Positions 7,821-18,331 are shown, counted from the stretch's first letter. The stretch is DNA of 56,570 bases from Streptomyces viridosporus (GCF_002078235.1 NZ_MSGP01000220.1:1-56570); one strand, 5' to 3'. Program-made: numbers and translations. Notes: generated by a model not told the origin, from the letters alone.

Positions 7821-8666
7821 ATGATGGCGATGACGACCGCACGGGCTGATGAGATCATCACCGAGCTGCCGGAGGTCGTGGATCCCGGCCAGGTCGCCCC
7901 GAAGGACGCCCGTGAGCTGTCCCGGCTGTTCTTCCGGCAGCTGGCGGTGCTGGAGGAGGGCACGCCCGAGTACCAGTACGCGCGCAACACGCTGATCGAG
8001 ATGAACATGTCCCTGGTCCGCTTCGCGGCCGGCCGGTTCCGCAGCCGCGGGCCGGAGGAGATGGAGGACATCGTCCAGGTCGGCATGATCGGGCTGATCA
8101 AGGCCATCGACCGGTTCGAGCTGTCCCGCGAGGTGGAGTTCACCTCCTTCGCGATCCCCTACATCGTCGGCGAGATGAAGCGGTTCTTCCGCGACACCTC
8201 CTGGTCCGTGCACGTGCCGCGCCGGCTGCAGGAGGCCCGGGTGCAGCTCGCCCGGGCCACCGAGGAGCTGCGCACCCGGCTGGGCCGCACCCCCACCACC
8301 CGGGAGCTCGCCCAGCTGATGAGCCTGACCGAGGAGGAGGTCAACGAGGCGCGGATCGCCGCCAACGGCTACAACTCCGCCTCGCTGGACGCCGCCATCG
8401 GCAGCGAGCCGGACGGCGAGAGCGTGCTGGCGGACTTCATCGGCTCCGAGGACGCCGCCCTGGAGCTGGTCGAGGACTTCCACGCCCTGGCCCCGATGAT
8501 CGCCGAGCTCGACGAGCGCGAACGGAAGATCATCCACTGGCGCTTCGTCGAGGAACTGACGCAGGCGGAGATCGGCGAACGCCTGGGCTGCTCCCAGATG
8601 CACGTCTCGCGCCTGATCTCCCGCATCCTGAAGCGGCTGCGCGCCGGCCTGCTCACCAGTTCCTGA
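7821..8666 (+). CDS. RNA polymerase sigma factor, SigB/SigF/SigG subfamily
   Basis: 281 residues containing regions 2, 3 and 4 without region 1.1. Region 2 has MNMSLVRFAAGRF, EDIVQVGMIGLIKAIDRF and FAIPYIVGEMKRFFRD. Region 4 ends with the helix-turn-helix ELTQAEIGERLGCSQMHVSR. This matches the stress and sporulation sigma factors of Streptomyces controlled by partner switching. GGAAGG at 7811-7816 supports ATG 7821 or, with better spacing, ATG 7824. The following gene encodes an RsbW-like ATPase, a typical anti-sigma partner type, though the 137-bp gap leaves its relation open. Members of the family usually recognise GGGTAT-type -10 boxes. Confidence 0.95.
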   Translation: MMAMTTARADEIITELPEVVDPGQVAPKDARELSRLFFRQLAVLEEGTPEYQYARNTLIEMNMSLVRFAAGRFRSRGPEEMEDIVQVGMIGLIKAIDRFELSREVEFTSFAIPYIVGEMKRFFRDTSWSVHVPRRLQEARVQLARATEELRTRLGRTPTTRELAQLMSLTEEEVNEARIAANGYNSASLDAAIGSEPDGESVLADFIGSEDAALELVEDFHALAPMIAELDERERKIIHWRFVEELTQAEIGERLGCSQMHVSRLISRILKRLRAGLLTSS

Positions 8667-8803
8667 ACCGGTGCGTCGCTCCTGCGGCGCCTGACGGCGC
8701 GGCGAGCAGAGGGGAACGGACACTACTGTTAGGGACGACGAGTGTTCTGATCACGCGGCGCGCGTCGGCGTGCCGTGCATCACACGGGGGAGTTGCTTGA
8801 CCG

Positions 8804-9265
8804 TTGGGCGGCATACGTGACGTCGGGCTGGATGGTGCGTCCACCGGGCGGGCACCGGCCGGTGGACGCCCGGAAGGCTGCTCGGTACGTTTCGAACGAG
8901 GTGCCTTCCGCATCGCCGATGCGCGCCACCTCGCGGCCGAGTACCTGGCCACGCCGGGGGGCGGCCGGGCACGAGCGCTGTCCGACAGCGTGGTGCAGAC
9001 AGTGCAGTTGGTGGTGAGCGAGCTGGTCACCAACGCGGTCAAGTACGGTTCGGGTCCCGTCGAGCTGTCGTTGGTCCTGGAGGCGGACGTGGTGATCGTC
9101 ACCGTCCGGGACGGTGACACGACCCTGCCCTCACCGAGACCCGCGAATCCCGACCGGGTCGGGCAGCACGGCCTGGAGATCGTTCTCGCGCTGTGCCAGG
9201 ACGTCGACATCCGGCGCGAACCGACCGGAAAGCGCGTCACCGCCCGTATCGCCGCGCCTTGCTGA
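8804..9265 (+). CDS. ATP-binding anti-sigma (RsbW-like serine kinase) protein
   Basis: 153 residues with an HATPase_c_2 fold: N box VSELVTNAVKYG, G1-type DGDTTLPSPRP, and the G2-like GQHGLEIVLALCQDVDI. RsbW-type kinases bind sigma factors and phosphorylate STAS antagonists; many Streptomyces paralogs are orphan. An in-frame stop at 8798-8800 makes TTG 8804 the earliest start; the GGGGGAG upstream is about 12 bases away, so the exact start is uncertain. It follows a SigB-type sigma factor gene. Confidence 0.85.
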   Translation: MGGIRDVGLDGASTGRAPAGGRPEGCSVRFERGAFRIADARHLAAEYLATPGGGRARALSDSVVQTVQLVVSELVTNAVKYGSGPVELSLVLEADVVIVTVRDGDTTLPSPRPANPDRVGQHGLEIVLALCQDVDIRREPTGKRVTARIAAPC

Positions 9266-9428
9266 CCTCGGTTCGTCCAAGGTGACGCCGCCCGGTCCCC
9301 GCGGCCGGGAGAGGCAGCGGGACCCCGGGAGCGGGGTCCGGGACCTCTGAGGGCGACCGGCCGGGGCGCCCGGCGCGCGCCCGGGCGGGTCCGACCCGGA
9401 AGCTCCTCCCCGGCCGACGGCCGAGCCC

Positions 9429-10160
9429 TCATCCGCGCTCGCGGAGGTACGCCTCCAGCTCGGCGGCCCCGGCCAGCATCGCGCGCCCGCGGGCGGACAG
9501 CCGGCCGTGCCAGTCGCGCAGGGTGGCCTCCAGCGGCTCCGGTCCGCCCGCCGCCCGCACCCGGGCGATCAGCGGGGCGATCTGCTCCAGCAGGTAGCCG
9601 CCCCGCCGGAGCTGGTGCGCCAGCCGGGCGTCCCGCACGTCGGCCTCGTCGTAGACGCGGTACCCGGTCCGCGGGTCGCGGCGCGGGCGCACCAGCCCGG
9701 CGCGCTCCCACTTGCGCAGCGTCGCGGGCCGGATGCCGAGCTCCCCCGCCAGCGGCCCGATGAACCTGCCGGCAGACCCGGACCCCGCGTCGGACCCGGA
9801 CACCGCAGCGGGCTCCAGACCGCGGAGGGCGCGCTCCACGGCGTGGAGGGTCCGCCGGTCGTCGAGGAGCTGGGCGTGGCTCTCGTCGACGAGGCGCAGC
9901 GCCTCGTCGACCGTGCCCCGGTTCACCGCCCGCATGATCGACGTCGCCGTCCGGTGGCCGTGGCCGGGTACCAGGGCGAGGAACGCGCGCAGGGCCCGCG
10001 CGTGCAGCGGGGTGTAGGTGCGGTAGCCGTGGAGCGTGCGACCGGCGGCCGGAAGGACGCCGGCCTCCTCGTAGTTCCTGACCGCCTGTGTGGACAGACC
10101 GTGCCCGCGTGCCAGGTCGATCGGCCTGAGCCGCTCGCCGCTTTGAAGGTTTCTCCCCAT
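9429..10160 (-). CDS. double-MerR-domain transcriptional regulator
   Basis: 243 residues from ATG 10160. An N-terminal MerR helix-turn-helix (LRPIDLARGHGLSTQAVRNY, about 12-80) and a second MerR-type helix-turn-helix near 130-200 (LAGELGIRPATLRKWERAGL, GYRVYDEADVRD) flank a helical linker. This two-domain layout occurs in TioE-type regulators of Streptomyces. No cysteine-rich metal site is visible, so a small organic effector is likelier. It diverges from the erythromycin-esterase-family gene over a 58-bp spacer, so both are probably controlled from the shared operator at 10184-10214. Confidence 0.9.
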   Translation of the reverse strand: MGRNLQSGERLRPIDLARGHGLSTQAVRNYEEAGVLPAAGRTLHGYRTYTPLHARALRAFLALVPGHGHRTATSIMRAVNRGTVDEALRLVDESHAQLLDDRRTLHAVERALRGLEPAAVSGSDAGSGSAGRFIGPLAGELGIRPATLRKWERAGLVRPRRDPRTGYRVYDEADVRDARLAHQLRRGGYLLEQIAPLIARVRAAGGPEPLEATLRDWHGRLSARGRAMLAGAAELEAYLRERG

Positions 10161-10183
10161 GGGGCCGACGATATCGCGGCAAA

Positions 10184-10214
10184 GTTTCAACCGAGGGTTC
10201 AACGATAGCGTTGA
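10184..10214. promoter_or_regulatory. shared operator/promoter of the MerR and esterase-family genes
   Basis: TCAACG-ATAG-CGTTGA at 10199-10214 is a perfect dyad. Its left half is preceded by the direct repeat GTTTCAAC (10184-10191) / GGTTCAAC (10196-10203). Dyads between promoter elements are typical MerR binding sites. The plus-strand copy ends four bases before the esterase ATG. Confidence 0.6.
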
Positions 10215-10218
10215 GGGC

Positions 10219-11445
10219 ATGGCTACCGACATCAAGGACACCGCCCGTGCCGTCGAGGCCGCCTCCGTCATGGGACTGCTCCCGGGCCGGCCGCGGCTGC
10301 TCGCCCTGGGCGAGCCCACCCACGGCGAGGACGCTCTGCTCGACCTGCGCAACGAGCTCTTCCGGCAGCTCGTCGAGCAGGAGGGCTACCGGACGATCGC
10401 GCTCGAGAGCGACTGCGTGGCGGGCCTGGTCGTGGACGCGTACGTCACCTCCGGCACGGGCACCCTCGACGAGGTCATGGAGCGCGGAATCAGCCACGGT
10501 TGGGGCGCCTCCGCGGCCAACCGCGAACTCGTGCGCTGGATGCGCGCCTACAACGTCCGCGCCGACGCCGACGGCCGGCCCGCGTCCGAACGGCTCCGTT
10601 TCGCCGGGTTCGACGGCCCCCTGGAGATCACCCACGCCGCGAGCCCCCGGCAGGTCCTCACCGCACTCCACGGCCACCTCGCGGCCCGGGTGGACGCGGA
10701 CCTGCTTCCCTGCACCGCGGAAACGCTCGACCGCCTGCTCGGCACCGACGACCGGTGGACCGACCCCGCCGCGATGACGGACCCGTCCCGGTCCGTGGGG
10801 CGGTCGGCCGAGGCCGGGGAACTGCGGCTGCTCGCCGACGACCTGGTGGCGCTGCTCGACGCGCAGGCGCCGCACCTGAACGGGGCGACCTCGCGGGACG
10901 ACCGGGACCGGGCGCTCCTGTACGGGCGCACCGCCACCGGCCTGCTGCGCTACCACCACTGGATGGCCGACACCTCACCGGCCCGCATGACATGGCTGGT
11001 GGGCGTCCGGGACCAGATGATGGCCCACAACCTCCTCGCCCTCGCCGAACGGGGCCCGGTACTCGTCCACGCCCAGAACGCCCATCTCCAGCGGACCAAG
11101 AGCTCGATGCGGATGGGCGGGAAGCCGGTGGAGTGGTGGAGCGCCGGTGCGCTGGTGAACGCCCGGCTCGGTGAGGAGTACGCCTTCGTGGCCACGGCCC
11201 TCGGCACGATCCGGCACCGGGGGGTGGACACCCCGCCGCCGGACACCGTCGAAGGACTCCTGTACGCGCTCCCGGAGGACCGCTGCGTCGTCGACGCCCC
11301 CCGGCTGGCCGCCCTCCTCGGCGACACGCCGCCCGCGCCCCGCGTGTCCCCCTGGTTCGGCTACTCCCCGCTCGACCCGGCCCACCTGGCGGACAGCGAC
11401 GGGGTCGTGTTCGTCAAGGACGTCCCACGGACCCGACACCGCTGA
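10219..11445 (+). CDS. erythromycin esterase family protein
   Basis: 408 residues. The family signature is present: LLALGEPTHGED near the N-terminus (Glu and His of the hydrolytic centre), ALESDCVAG, a central helical part, and VHAQNAHLQR with the conserved His residues. Ere-type enzymes open macrolide lactones, but many Streptomyces homologs are uncharacterised and may act on succinoglycan-like or other esters. ATG 10219 follows the operator; a longer frame upstream overlaps the divergent MerR promoter and is not likely. Placement next to a MerR regulator suggests effector-induced expression. Confidence 0.9.
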   Translation: MATDIKDTARAVEAASVMGLLPGRPRLLALGEPTHGEDALLDLRNELFRQLVEQEGYRTIALESDCVAGLVVDAYVTSGTGTLDEVMERGISHGWGASAANRELVRWMRAYNVRADADGRPASERLRFAGFDGPLEITHAASPRQVLTALHGHLAARVDADLLPCTAETLDRLLGTDDRWTDPAAMTDPSRSVGRSAEAGELRLLADDLVALLDAQAPHLNGATSRDDRDRALLYGRTATGLLRYHHWMADTSPARMTWLVGVRDQMMAHNLLALAERGPVLVHAQNAHLQRTKSSMRMGGKPVEWWSAGALVNARLGEEYAFVATALGTIRHRGVDTPPPDTVEGLLYALPEDRCVVDAPRLAALLGDTPPAPRVSPWFGYSPLDPAHLADSDGVVFVKDVPRTRHR

Positions 11446-11779
11446 CTCCGGCTCGTCGGGGTAGATCCCCCTCTGAGCCCCTCCGGCCCCGTCGCGGCCG
11501 CGTCGCCCGTGGTGTCGCGGACGAGGTGCCGACCCGTGCGGGGGAGCACCGTGTGCCCGGTCACGCGGAGGTCCTTCGCGCGGTGACGACCGGAGCGGGT
11601 GCCGCGCCGAAGCCGGCGCGGCCCGTCGCCCGCGGACTCCGCCGTCCCCGGCGAAAGGACGGACCGGCCGCCGGACGGCCCTCGTCGGCCGTCGTCACCG
11701 CGCGCCCGCCTCTTGTCCGACCCCGGGGGATCGCCGCGGCCCATGGGCTCGGCCGGGTGCTCCGTGGCCTCGTACGCGC
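11446..11779. other. convergent intergenic region with a hairpin
   Basis: 334 bases between the ends of the esterase-family and STAS genes. Only the stem at 11601-11622 stands out; no gene is supported. Confidence 0.55.
11601..11622. terminator. bidirectional terminator hairpin
   Basis: GCCGCGCCG, loop AAGC, CGGCGCGGC: a perfect 9-bp stem between convergent genes. Confidence 0.6.
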
Positions 11780-12139
11780 TCACTTCCGGAGGGAGGAGAT
11801 GGCTTCCTCGGTGCTGGGGTGGAAGGTGAAGACCTGGTCGAGACCGACCACTTGGAAGACGCGCATCTGGTCGGGGCTGACACCGGCCAGGCTGAGGGGC
11901 GAGCCGGTGGCCTGTGACCTCCGGTAGGCGGTGATGAGCACCGTGATGCCCGTGGAGTCGCAGTAGGTCAGCCCGGACAGGTCGAGGACCACGCCGTGGT
12001 CGTCGAACGGGGCGTCGTCGACGGCCTCGGTCAGGGAGTGGGCGGTGTGGTGGTCGAGTTCACCCGACACCTCCAGGACGTAGGGGCCCGAAGGGATCTG
12101 GCGGGGGGTGATGGTCAAGAGGCGGTCGGGGTCGGTCAC
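11780..12139 (-). CDS. STAS-domain anti-sigma factor antagonist
   Basis: 119 residues. The STAS fold is shown by YVLEVSGELDHHTA, the phosphorylation loop GVVLDLSGLTYCDSTGI (Ser after CD, preceded by DLS) and the C-terminal VFQVVGLDQVFTFHPSTEEA. Antagonists are phosphorylated by RsbW-type kinases and reset by PP2C phosphatases. GTG 12139 has AGGAGA about six bases upstream and overlaps the stop of the phosphatase gene by three bases (GTGA), so the two are translationally coupled and very likely enzyme and substrate. Confidence 0.93.
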   Translation of the reverse strand: MTDPDRLLTITPRQIPSGPYVLEVSGELDHHTAHSLTEAVDDAPFDDHGVVLDLSGLTYCDSTGITVLITAYRRSQATGSPLSLAGVSPDQMRVFQVVGLDQVFTFHPSTEEAISSLRK

Positions 12140-13464
12140 CGGTTCTCCTGGGTGCGGTTCTTGGAGCGTGTGGGTACGGACAGGGCGAGGAGCGCGGTGT
12201 CGTCGCTGACACCCTCGCCGAGGTCGCTCAGGAGGGCCTCGACGGTCTGGAGCAGGCCGGCCGCCGGGTCGTCCGTGACGGGAACGGTGGCCGAGGCCAG
12301 GTAGCGGACGAGGCCGGTTTCGTCGAGCATCGAGCCGTCGGCGGTACGTGCTTCGGTGAGGCCGTCGGTGTACAGCAGGAGGCTGTCCCCCGGCGACAGC
12401 CGGGTGGTGGTCTGGACGAACTGGGGGTTGGGCAGCATGCCGACGAGCTGGCCGCCCGCGGTGGTGATCGGTTGCACGGTCCCGTCCGCGCGCAGGGCGA
12501 GGGCGGAGGGGTGGCCTCCGCCGGCCAGCGTGATGGCGAAGCAGCCGTCGGGCAGGGGCTGCAGGACGCCGAAGACCGCGGTGCAGTAGCGCGGGGCGCT
12601 GCCCTGGTACTCGCCCTTGAGGACGGTGTCGAGGTTGGCCAGGGCGGCGCAGGGGTCGGGGTCGTAGATGGCGGCGGCGCGCAGGGTGTACCGGGTCAGC
12701 GAGGTCAGGGCCGCGGCATCCGCTCCCTTGCCGCACACGTCGCCCAGGAAGAACGCCCATCTGCCGTCGTCCAGGGGGAACAGGTCGTAGAAGTCACCGC
12801 CCACCTCGTGCGGTGAGGCCGTGTGGTAGGCGGCTGCCGCGTGCAGACCGGGGACGGTGGGCAGCGCCGGGGGCAGCAGGGTGCGCTGCAGGGTCCGGGT
12901 GAGGCGTTCGGCCTCGGCGCGCCGGTCGCGTTCGGCGGTGACCGTGTGGGTGGCCGACAGCCGCAGCTCCAGTTCGTCCATGACCAGTGCCGCCAGGTCC
13001 TGGAGGGCTTCGAGCTGGGTGTCGGTGGGCTTGCGCGGCCGGGTGTCCAGGACGTTGACCGTGCCCAGGTGCTGGCCGTCGGGCGTGGTGATGGGCGCGG
13101 CGGCGCAGAAGCGGACGCCGAGCTCTCCTGCGGCGAGGTGCTCGGCGAGGGCATGGGTGTCGGTGGCGGCATCGGTCACCACATAGGGGCCGGCGTGCAG
13201 GACGGCGGAGGTGCACAGGCCCTGAGGGCGGTGGAACTCGCCGACCCCGGTGAGTCCGTGGGTGGCCTTGAGCCACACCCGGTCGGCGTCCACGATCGCC
13301 ACCGTGGCCATGGGCGCGTCGAAGATGCGGGCGGCCAGGGTCGCGATCCTGTCGAACGTCTTGTCGGAAGGGGTGTCCAGGATCTGGTAGCGGCGGACGG
13401 CGGCCAGCCGTTTCTCCTCGTCGGCCGGTCGTGTCAGGGAAGCCTGCACAGGGCTTGCCGTCAT
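12136..13464 (-). CDS. GAF-domain PP2C (SpoIIE/RsbU-type) serine phosphatase
   Basis: 442 residues. A GAF domain (about 20-175, [20 protein letters not shown] to [11 protein letters not shown]) is followed by a short coiled coil with the [11 protein letters not shown] signature and a SpoIIE-type PP2C domain: [49 protein letters not shown] and the metal-binding SDDTALLAL near the end. The role is dephosphorylation of a STAS antagonist in response to a signal sensed by GAF. ATG 13464 has GGGAAGAGAAG upstream. It is coupled to the downstream STAS gene and diverges from the large hybrid sensor gene. Confidence 0.95.
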   Translation of the reverse strand: MTASPVQASLTRPADEEKRLAAVRRYQILDTPSDKTFDRIATLAARIFDAPMATVAIVDADRVWLKATHGLTGVGEFHRPQGLCTSAVLHAGPYVVTDAATDTHALAEHLAAGELGVRFCAAAPITTPDGQHLGTVNVLDTRPRKPTDTQLEALQDLAALVMDELELRLSATHTVTAERDRRAEAERLTRTLQRTLLPPALPTVPGLHAAAAYHTASPHEVGGDFYDLFPLDDGRWAFFLGDVCGKGADAAALTSLTRYTLRAAAIYDPDPCAALANLDTVLKGEYQGSAPRYCTAVFGVLQPLPDGCFAITLAGGGHPSALALRADGTVQPITTAGGQLVGMLPNPQFVQTTTRLSPGDSLLLYTDGLTEARTADGSMLDETGLVRYLASATVPVTDDPAAGLLQTVEALLSDLGEGVSDDTALLALSVPTRSKNRTQENR

Positions 13465-13733
13465 CTTCTCTTCCCCGCTCCTCGATCCCGAGTCCGCTCT
13501 TGTCCGCCCGTGCAGGGGTGCCCGGCCAGCTGACTTATCCTACGAAGCTGTGGCAGTCGGCGGGGGTGGCCCCCCGCGGGCGCCGTCGAAGATCGTGACA
13601 CGCGGTGGTCCGGATGCCCCTCTCCAGGGCCGTTCCGGACGGCGGCGGCTTCCGGGCAGGGGCGGGGCGGAGCCGACCGACCCCGGACACGGTCGGCTCG
13701 GCGATCTGGTGGGCGTGAACGAAAGGGTGGCCA

Positions 13734-16700
13734 GTGGAGCGGTCGGAAGACGCTGCGCACGAGCTCGTGGCGACGGCCGGGGCGGACGTGTTCGCCGCCG
13801 ACGAGGAGGTCGGCAGGGACCTCGCCGGGGTGGACTGGGCGGCGACTGCGCTGGGTCCGCCGGGCCAGTGGCCACAGAGCCTGCAGACCGCGGTGAGCAT
13901 CCTGCTGTCGTCCCGCTTCTCGATGTGGATGGCGTGGGGCCCGGAACTGACGTTCTTCTGCAACGCCGCCTACCGGCGCGACACGCTGGGCGGCAAGTAC
14001 CCGTGGGCGCTGGGACGGCCGGCGAGCGAGGTGTGGGAGGAGATCTGGGGGGACATCGGCCCGCGGATCGACACCGTACTGACCACGGGTGAGGCGACCT
14101 GGGACGAGGGCCTGCTCCTGTTCCTGGAACGGTCCGGTTACACGGAGGAGAGCTACCACACCTTCAGCTACAGCCCGCTGCGCGACGACTCCGGCGCGGT
14201 GGTCGGCATGCTCTGCGTGGTCATCGAGGAGACCGAGCGCGTCATCGGCGAACGCCGGATGGCGACCCTGCGCGACCTCGGCTCCGACCCCAGTGTGGTC
14301 CGCACCGAACAGGAGGTGCTGGCGTTCGCCGCCCAGCAGCTGAGCAACAATCTGCGGGACCTGCCCTTCACGCTGACCTATCTGTTCGGGCCCGACGGCT
14401 CCGCGCACCTGGCGGGCGTCACCGGACTGCCCGGGGGACACCCGGCCGCCCCCGACACCTTGCCGGTCGACGGTTCCGGCGTGTGGCCCGTGGAGATGCT
14501 GACCCGCGGTGAGTCCGTGCTGGTGGCGCTCGACGGCGCCCCCTTCACCGGCCTGCCGGCCGGGGACTGGCCGGAGCCGCCCACACAGGCAATGGTGCTG
14601 CCGCTCCTGCGGCAGGGCGGCGCGCCCTACGGATTCCTGGTGGCCGGACTGAACCGCTACCGGGCCCTGGACGACGCCTACCGCGGCTTCCTCGAACTGA
14701 CCGCGGGCCACCTCGCGGCGGGGATCGCCAGTGCCCGCAGCTACGAGGCGCAGCAGCGGCGGGCCGAAGAGCTGGCCGAGCTGGATCGGGCCAAGACCAC
14801 CTTCTTCTCCAACATCAGCCACGAGTTCCGCACCCCCCTCACCCTGATCATGGGCCCCGTGGAGGAGCTGCGCACCCGGCTGGCGGGGGCCGACGCCCGC
14901 GTGCGGGAGGAACTGGAGATCATCCACCGCAACGGGCTGCGGCTGGGGAAGCTGGTCAACTCCCTGCTGGACTTCTCCCGCATCGAGGCCGGCCGGATGC
15001 AGGCGCGCTACGAGCCGGTCGACCTGTCCCAGGTCACCGCCGACCTGGCCAGTGTCTTCCGGTCCGCCGTCGACAAGGCCGGCCTGGACTTCCGCATCGA
15101 CTGCCCCCCGCTCCCGGAACAGGTGTACGTCGACCGCGGGATGTGGGAGAAGGTGATCCTGAACCTGCTCAGCAACGCGCTGAAGTTCACCTTCGACGGC
15201 TCGATCGGCGTCACCGTCCGCGCCCGGGACGAGCACGCCGTGATCACCGTCACCGACACCGGCATCGGTGTCTCCCGGGAGGAGATGCCGCGGCTGTTCG
15301 AGCGGTTCCACCGCATCGAGAACGCCCGCTCCCGCTCCAACGAGGGCAGCGGCATCGGGTTGGCCCTGGTCAAGGAGCTGGTCGGCCTGCACGGCGGCAC
15401 GATCACCGCCGACAGCACCGAGGGCGAGGGCACCCGCTTCACCATCCGTCTGCCGTTCGGTACGGCCCACCTGCCCTCCGACGCCCTCGCGCCCGCCGAG
15501 GACGGCCTCACGGTGTCCACCGCCGACCGCTACGTGCAGGAGGCGCTGCGCTGGCTGCCGGACGAGGCCGTCGCCGAGACGCGTTCCCCGGTGACGGCCG
15601 CCGAGGCGTCGGACCAGGCCCCCGGCCACACCGTCCCCGCGCGCCTGCTGGTCGCCGACGACAACGCCGACATGCGCGAGTACCTCGCCCGCCTGCTGCA
15701 CAGCGCCGGGTACCAGGTGGACACCGTCAAGGACGGCCTGGAGGCGCTGCAGGCCGTCCGCGCCCACGCCCCCGACCTGGTGATCAGCGACGTCATGATG
15801 CCCGGCCTCGACGGCCTCGGGCTCGTGGCGGCGCTGCGCACCGATCCGCGGACCGCGTCGGTGCCGGTGGTGCTGCTGTCCGCCCGGGCCGGGCAGGAGG
15901 CGTCCATCGAGGGACTCCAGGCCGGCGCCGACGACTACCTCGTCAAGCCGTTCGCCGCGGCCGAACTGCTCGCCCGGGTACGGGCCAACGTCGAACTGGC
16001 ACGGCTCCGCAACCACCAGGCGCGCTGGCGCACCGCGCTGGTCGACTCGCTGCAGGAGGCGTTCTTCGTCTGCGACGAGGACGGCGCCGTCGTCGAGATC
16101 AACGCGGCCTTCACCGACATCCTCGGCTACGCGCCCGACGACCTGCCCTACCAGCCGATCCACCCCTGGTGGCCGGACGCCGCGACCGACCCCGAGGCGC
16201 ACCGCCAGGTCGAAGAGGCCTTCTCCCAGGTGCTGAACGACCCCAAGGGGTCCTACACCATCCCCGTCACCCACCGCGACGGGCACCGGCTGTGGGTGAC
16301 GGCCACCTTCAACCAGGCGCAGGACCCGGACACCGGACGCAAGGTGACCGTCGGCACCTTCCGCGACGTCACCGCCGAGCACTACGCCATCCAGCGCAAG
16401 AGCGCGCAGGCGGCCCTGAGCATGCGGCTGACCCAGGCGACCAGCCTGCCGGAGGCCCTCGAGGGGGCCCTGGCGGAGCTGAAGAGCCTCTGGCGCGCCG
16501 ACTGCGTGCTCGCCGCCGTCTCGATCCCCGACCGGCAGCCGTCCGTGACGGCCACCGAGGCCGAGCTGCGCTGGGAGGACCTGCCCGCCGAACGCCGCGA
16601 CAGGCTCACCGCCTGGTTCGACCAGTCCCTCCTCACCCCCCATGACGACGACGCCGGGGCCGGCATCACCATCAACCACCCCGAAGGGTCCATGGTGGTG

Positions 16701-17891
16701 TGGATCGACCTCGGGGACCAGCGCCCGTTCACCGGTGAGGACCAGCTGCTGCTGTCCCTGCTGGCCGGCCAGCTCGCCCAGGGACTGGCCCGCGCCCACC
16801 AGATCGACCAGCAGCGTGAGACGGCCCTCGCCCTGCAGCGCGCCATCCTCGGACCGTCCGAGCTGCCCGAGGGCTTCGCGGTCCGCTACGAACCCGCCAC
16901 CCAGCCCCTGGAAGTCGGTGGCGACTGGTACGACACCATTCCCCTGCCCGACGGCCGCATCGGCATCGTCGTGGGGGACTGCGTCGGACGAGGGCTCGAA
17001 GCCGCCACCGTCATGGGGCAGCTGCGCAGCGCCTGCCGCGCCCTGCTGCTCCAGGACTCCAGTCCCGCCCAGACCCTGATGGCCCTGGACCACTTCGCCG
17101 CCGGCATCCCCGGCGCGAGGTGCACCACGGTCTTCTGCGGCGTCCTCAGCCCCGACACCGGTCAGCTCACCTACTCCAGCGCGGGGCACCCGCCGGGCAT
17201 CCTCGCCCACCCCGACGGCACCACCCGGCTCCTCGACGAGGGGCGGTCCGTACCGCTGGCCGTGCGCCCCGGCAGGAACCGCCCCGAGGGCACCTGCACC
17301 GTGCCGGCCCGCGCCACACTCCTGCTGTACACCGACGGCCTCGTGGAACGCAGGCGACGCCCGCTGACGGCCGGCATCGACCAGGCCGGCGAAGCCGTCC
17401 AGGCCGGACGCGACGCCGCTGTCGACGACCTGGCCACCCAGGTCATGGCCCGGCTCGCGCCTGCCGACGGCTACGACGACGACGTGGCGCTGCTGCTCTA
17501 CCGGCACCCGGCGCCGCTGGAGATGGCCTTCCCCGCCGAGTCGTCCCAGCTCGCGCCGGTCCGCAAAGCCCTGCGCAGTTGGCTCGACCAGTGCGAACTC
17601 CCCCCGCACACCGTCCAGAACATCCTGGTGGCGGCAGGCGAAGCCTGTGCCAACGCCATCGAGCACGGACATCGGGACACTCCCGGCAACCCGGTTCGGC
17701 TCCGTGCCGAGGCCCGGGTCGACGACCTGCGCCTGACCGTCGCCGACTCCGGGCGGTGGAAGACGCCCCAGCCCGAACTCAACACCCATCGGGGCCGGGG
17801 AGTGGCGCTGATGCGCGCTCTGATGCAGCAGGTCACCATCACTTCCGGCGCGGCCGGCACCACCGTCGACATGCACACGAGGATTGCCTGA
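13734..17891 (+). CDS. multi-domain stress sensor: PAS-histidine kinase-receiver-PAS-PP2C phosphatase-RsbW-like ATPase
   Basis: 1385 residues combining two-component and partner-switching modules. Order: N-terminal PAS-like region (about 30-160); GAF-like segment to about 330; HisKA with His363 in [11 protein letters not shown]; HATPase with N box NLLSNALKF (Asn477, 481) and [13 protein letters not shown]; receiver with phospho-acceptor Asp686 in [10 protein letters not shown] and VKPF; PAS (about 760-890); GAF-like part (about 890-1020); SpoIIE PP2C with GGDWYD (Asp1064), [18 protein letters not shown] and DDDVALLLY; and a C-terminal RsbW-type ATPase with [11 protein letters not shown] (Asn1307). 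It may phosphorylate itself through His-Asp relay and both dephosphorylate and bind or phosphorylate STAS proteins. GTG 13734 follows AAAGGG. Its stop overlaps the start of a STAS gene. Confidence 0.95.
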   Translation: MERSEDAAHELVATAGADVFAADEEVGRDLAGVDWAATALGPPGQWPQSLQTAVSILLSSRFSMWMAWGPELTFFCNAAYRRDTLGGKYPWALGRPASEVWEEIWGDIGPRIDTVLTTGEATWDEGLLLFLERSGYTEESYHTFSYSPLRDDSGAVVGMLCVVIEETERVIGERRMATLRDLGSDPSVVRTEQEVLAFAAQQLSNNLRDLPFTLTYLFGPDGSAHLAGVTGLPGGHPAAPDTLPVDGSGVWPVEMLTRGESVLVALDGAPFTGLPAGDWPEPPTQAMVLPLLRQGGAPYGFLVAGLNRYRALDDAYRGFLELTAGHLAAGIASARSYEAQQRRAEELAELDRAKTTFFSNISHEFRTPLTLIMGPVEELRTRLAGADARVREELEIIHRNGLRLGKLVNSLLDFSRIEAGRMQARYEPVDLSQVTADLASVFRSAVDKAGLDFRIDCPPLPEQVYVDRGMWEKVILNLLSNALKFTFDGSIGVTVRARDEHAVITVTDTGIGVSREEMPRLFERFHRIENARSRSNEGSGIGLALVKELVGLHGGTITADSTEGEGTRFTIRLPFGTAHLPSDALAPAEDGLTVSTADRYVQEALRWLPDEAVAETRSPVTAAEASDQAPGHTVPARLLVADDNADMREYLARLLHSAGYQVDTVKDGLEALQAVRAHAPDLVISDVMMPGLDGLGLVAALRTDPRTASVPVVLLSARAGQEASIEGLQAGADDYLVKPFAAAELLARVRANVELARLRNHQARWRTALVDSLQEAFFVCDEDGAVVEINAAFTDILGYAPDDLPYQPIHPWWPDAATDPEAHRQVEEAFSQVLNDPKGSYTIPVTHRDGHRLWVTATFNQAQDPDTGRKVTVGTFRDVTAEHYAIQRKSAQAALSMRLTQATSLPEALEGALAELKSLWRADCVLAAVSIPDRQPSVTATEAELRWEDLPAERRDRLTAWFDQSLLTPHDDDAGAGITINHPEGSMVVWIDLGDQRPFTGEDQLLLSLLAGQLAQGLARAHQIDQQRETALALQRAILGPSELPEGFAVRYEPATQPLEVGGDWYDTIPLPDGRIGIVVGDCVGRGLEAATVMGQLRSACRALLLQDSSPAQTLMALDHFAAGIPGARCTTVFCGVLSPDTGQLTYSSAGHPPGILAHPDGTTRLLDEGRSVPLAVRPGRNRPEGTCTVPARATLLLYTDGLVERRRRPLTAGIDQAGEAVQAGRDAAVDDLATQVMARLAPADGYDDDVALLLYRHPAPLEMAFPAESSQLAPVRKALRSWLDQCELPPHTVQNILVAAGEACANAIEHGHRDTPGNPVRLRAEARVDDLRLTVADSGRWKTPQPELNTHRGRGVALMRALMQQVTITSGAAGTTVDMHTRIA

Positions 17892-18187
17892 TGACCACTC
17901 TTCTCACCCTGACTCCCAGTCGACGGCCCGACGGCGTGGCCCAGTTGACGGTGGTCGGCGAGATCGACATGAGCAACACCGATGCCCTGGCCACGGCCAT
18001 CGAGACCACCGAGGGACCGCTCGTCCTCGATCTGACCGCCGTCGAGTACCTCGACAGCGCCGGCCTGAGCGTTCTCTTCCGCCACACCGACCGCATAGAG
18101 ATCATCGCCACGTCGCTCCTGGCGCCGGTGCTCGAGATCTCCGGACTCGCCGACCTGACCACGGTCCACGGTCTCGACACGCCCTGA
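17891..18187 (+). CDS. STAS-domain anti-sigma factor antagonist
   Basis: 98 residues; small single-domain STAS protein with the phosphorylatable loop [19 protein letters not shown] and a start ATG that overlaps the preceding stop (TGATG). The upstream protein has both a PP2C and an RsbW-like module, so this protein is its most likely substrate. No transmembrane or sensory extension. Confidence 0.93.
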   Translation: MTTLLTLTPSRRPDGVAQLTVVGEIDMSNTDALATAIETTEGPLVLDLTAVEYLDSAGLSVLFRHTDRIEIIATSLLAPVLEISGLADLTTVHGLDTP

Positions 18188-18268
18188 CGGCGCCATCGGT
18201 CTCCGCTCGCCCCCGCGGACACCCGGGCCAGGACGGGCGCGGGTCCTGAGCGGGCCCGACGAGCACGG

Positions 18269-18307
18269 CGGTGGCCGGCCTCCGCGGCGGGGGGAGGCCG
18301 GCCACCG
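18269..18307. terminator. bidirectional terminator hairpin
   Basis: A 15-bp perfect stem (left arm CGGTGGCCGGCCTCC) closes a 9-nt loop between the convergent STAS and aldo/keto reductase genes. Confidence 0.75.
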
Positions 18308-18331
18308 GCACAGGGAAAGACGCGAAGGCCG

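Noticed and set aside
13461..17876. 1471-codon open frame antisense to the hybrid sensor
   Set aside because: Mirror frame of a high-GC gene; Gly/Val/Arg/Gln-rich with no motif, while the plus strand shows intact catalytic motifs throughout.
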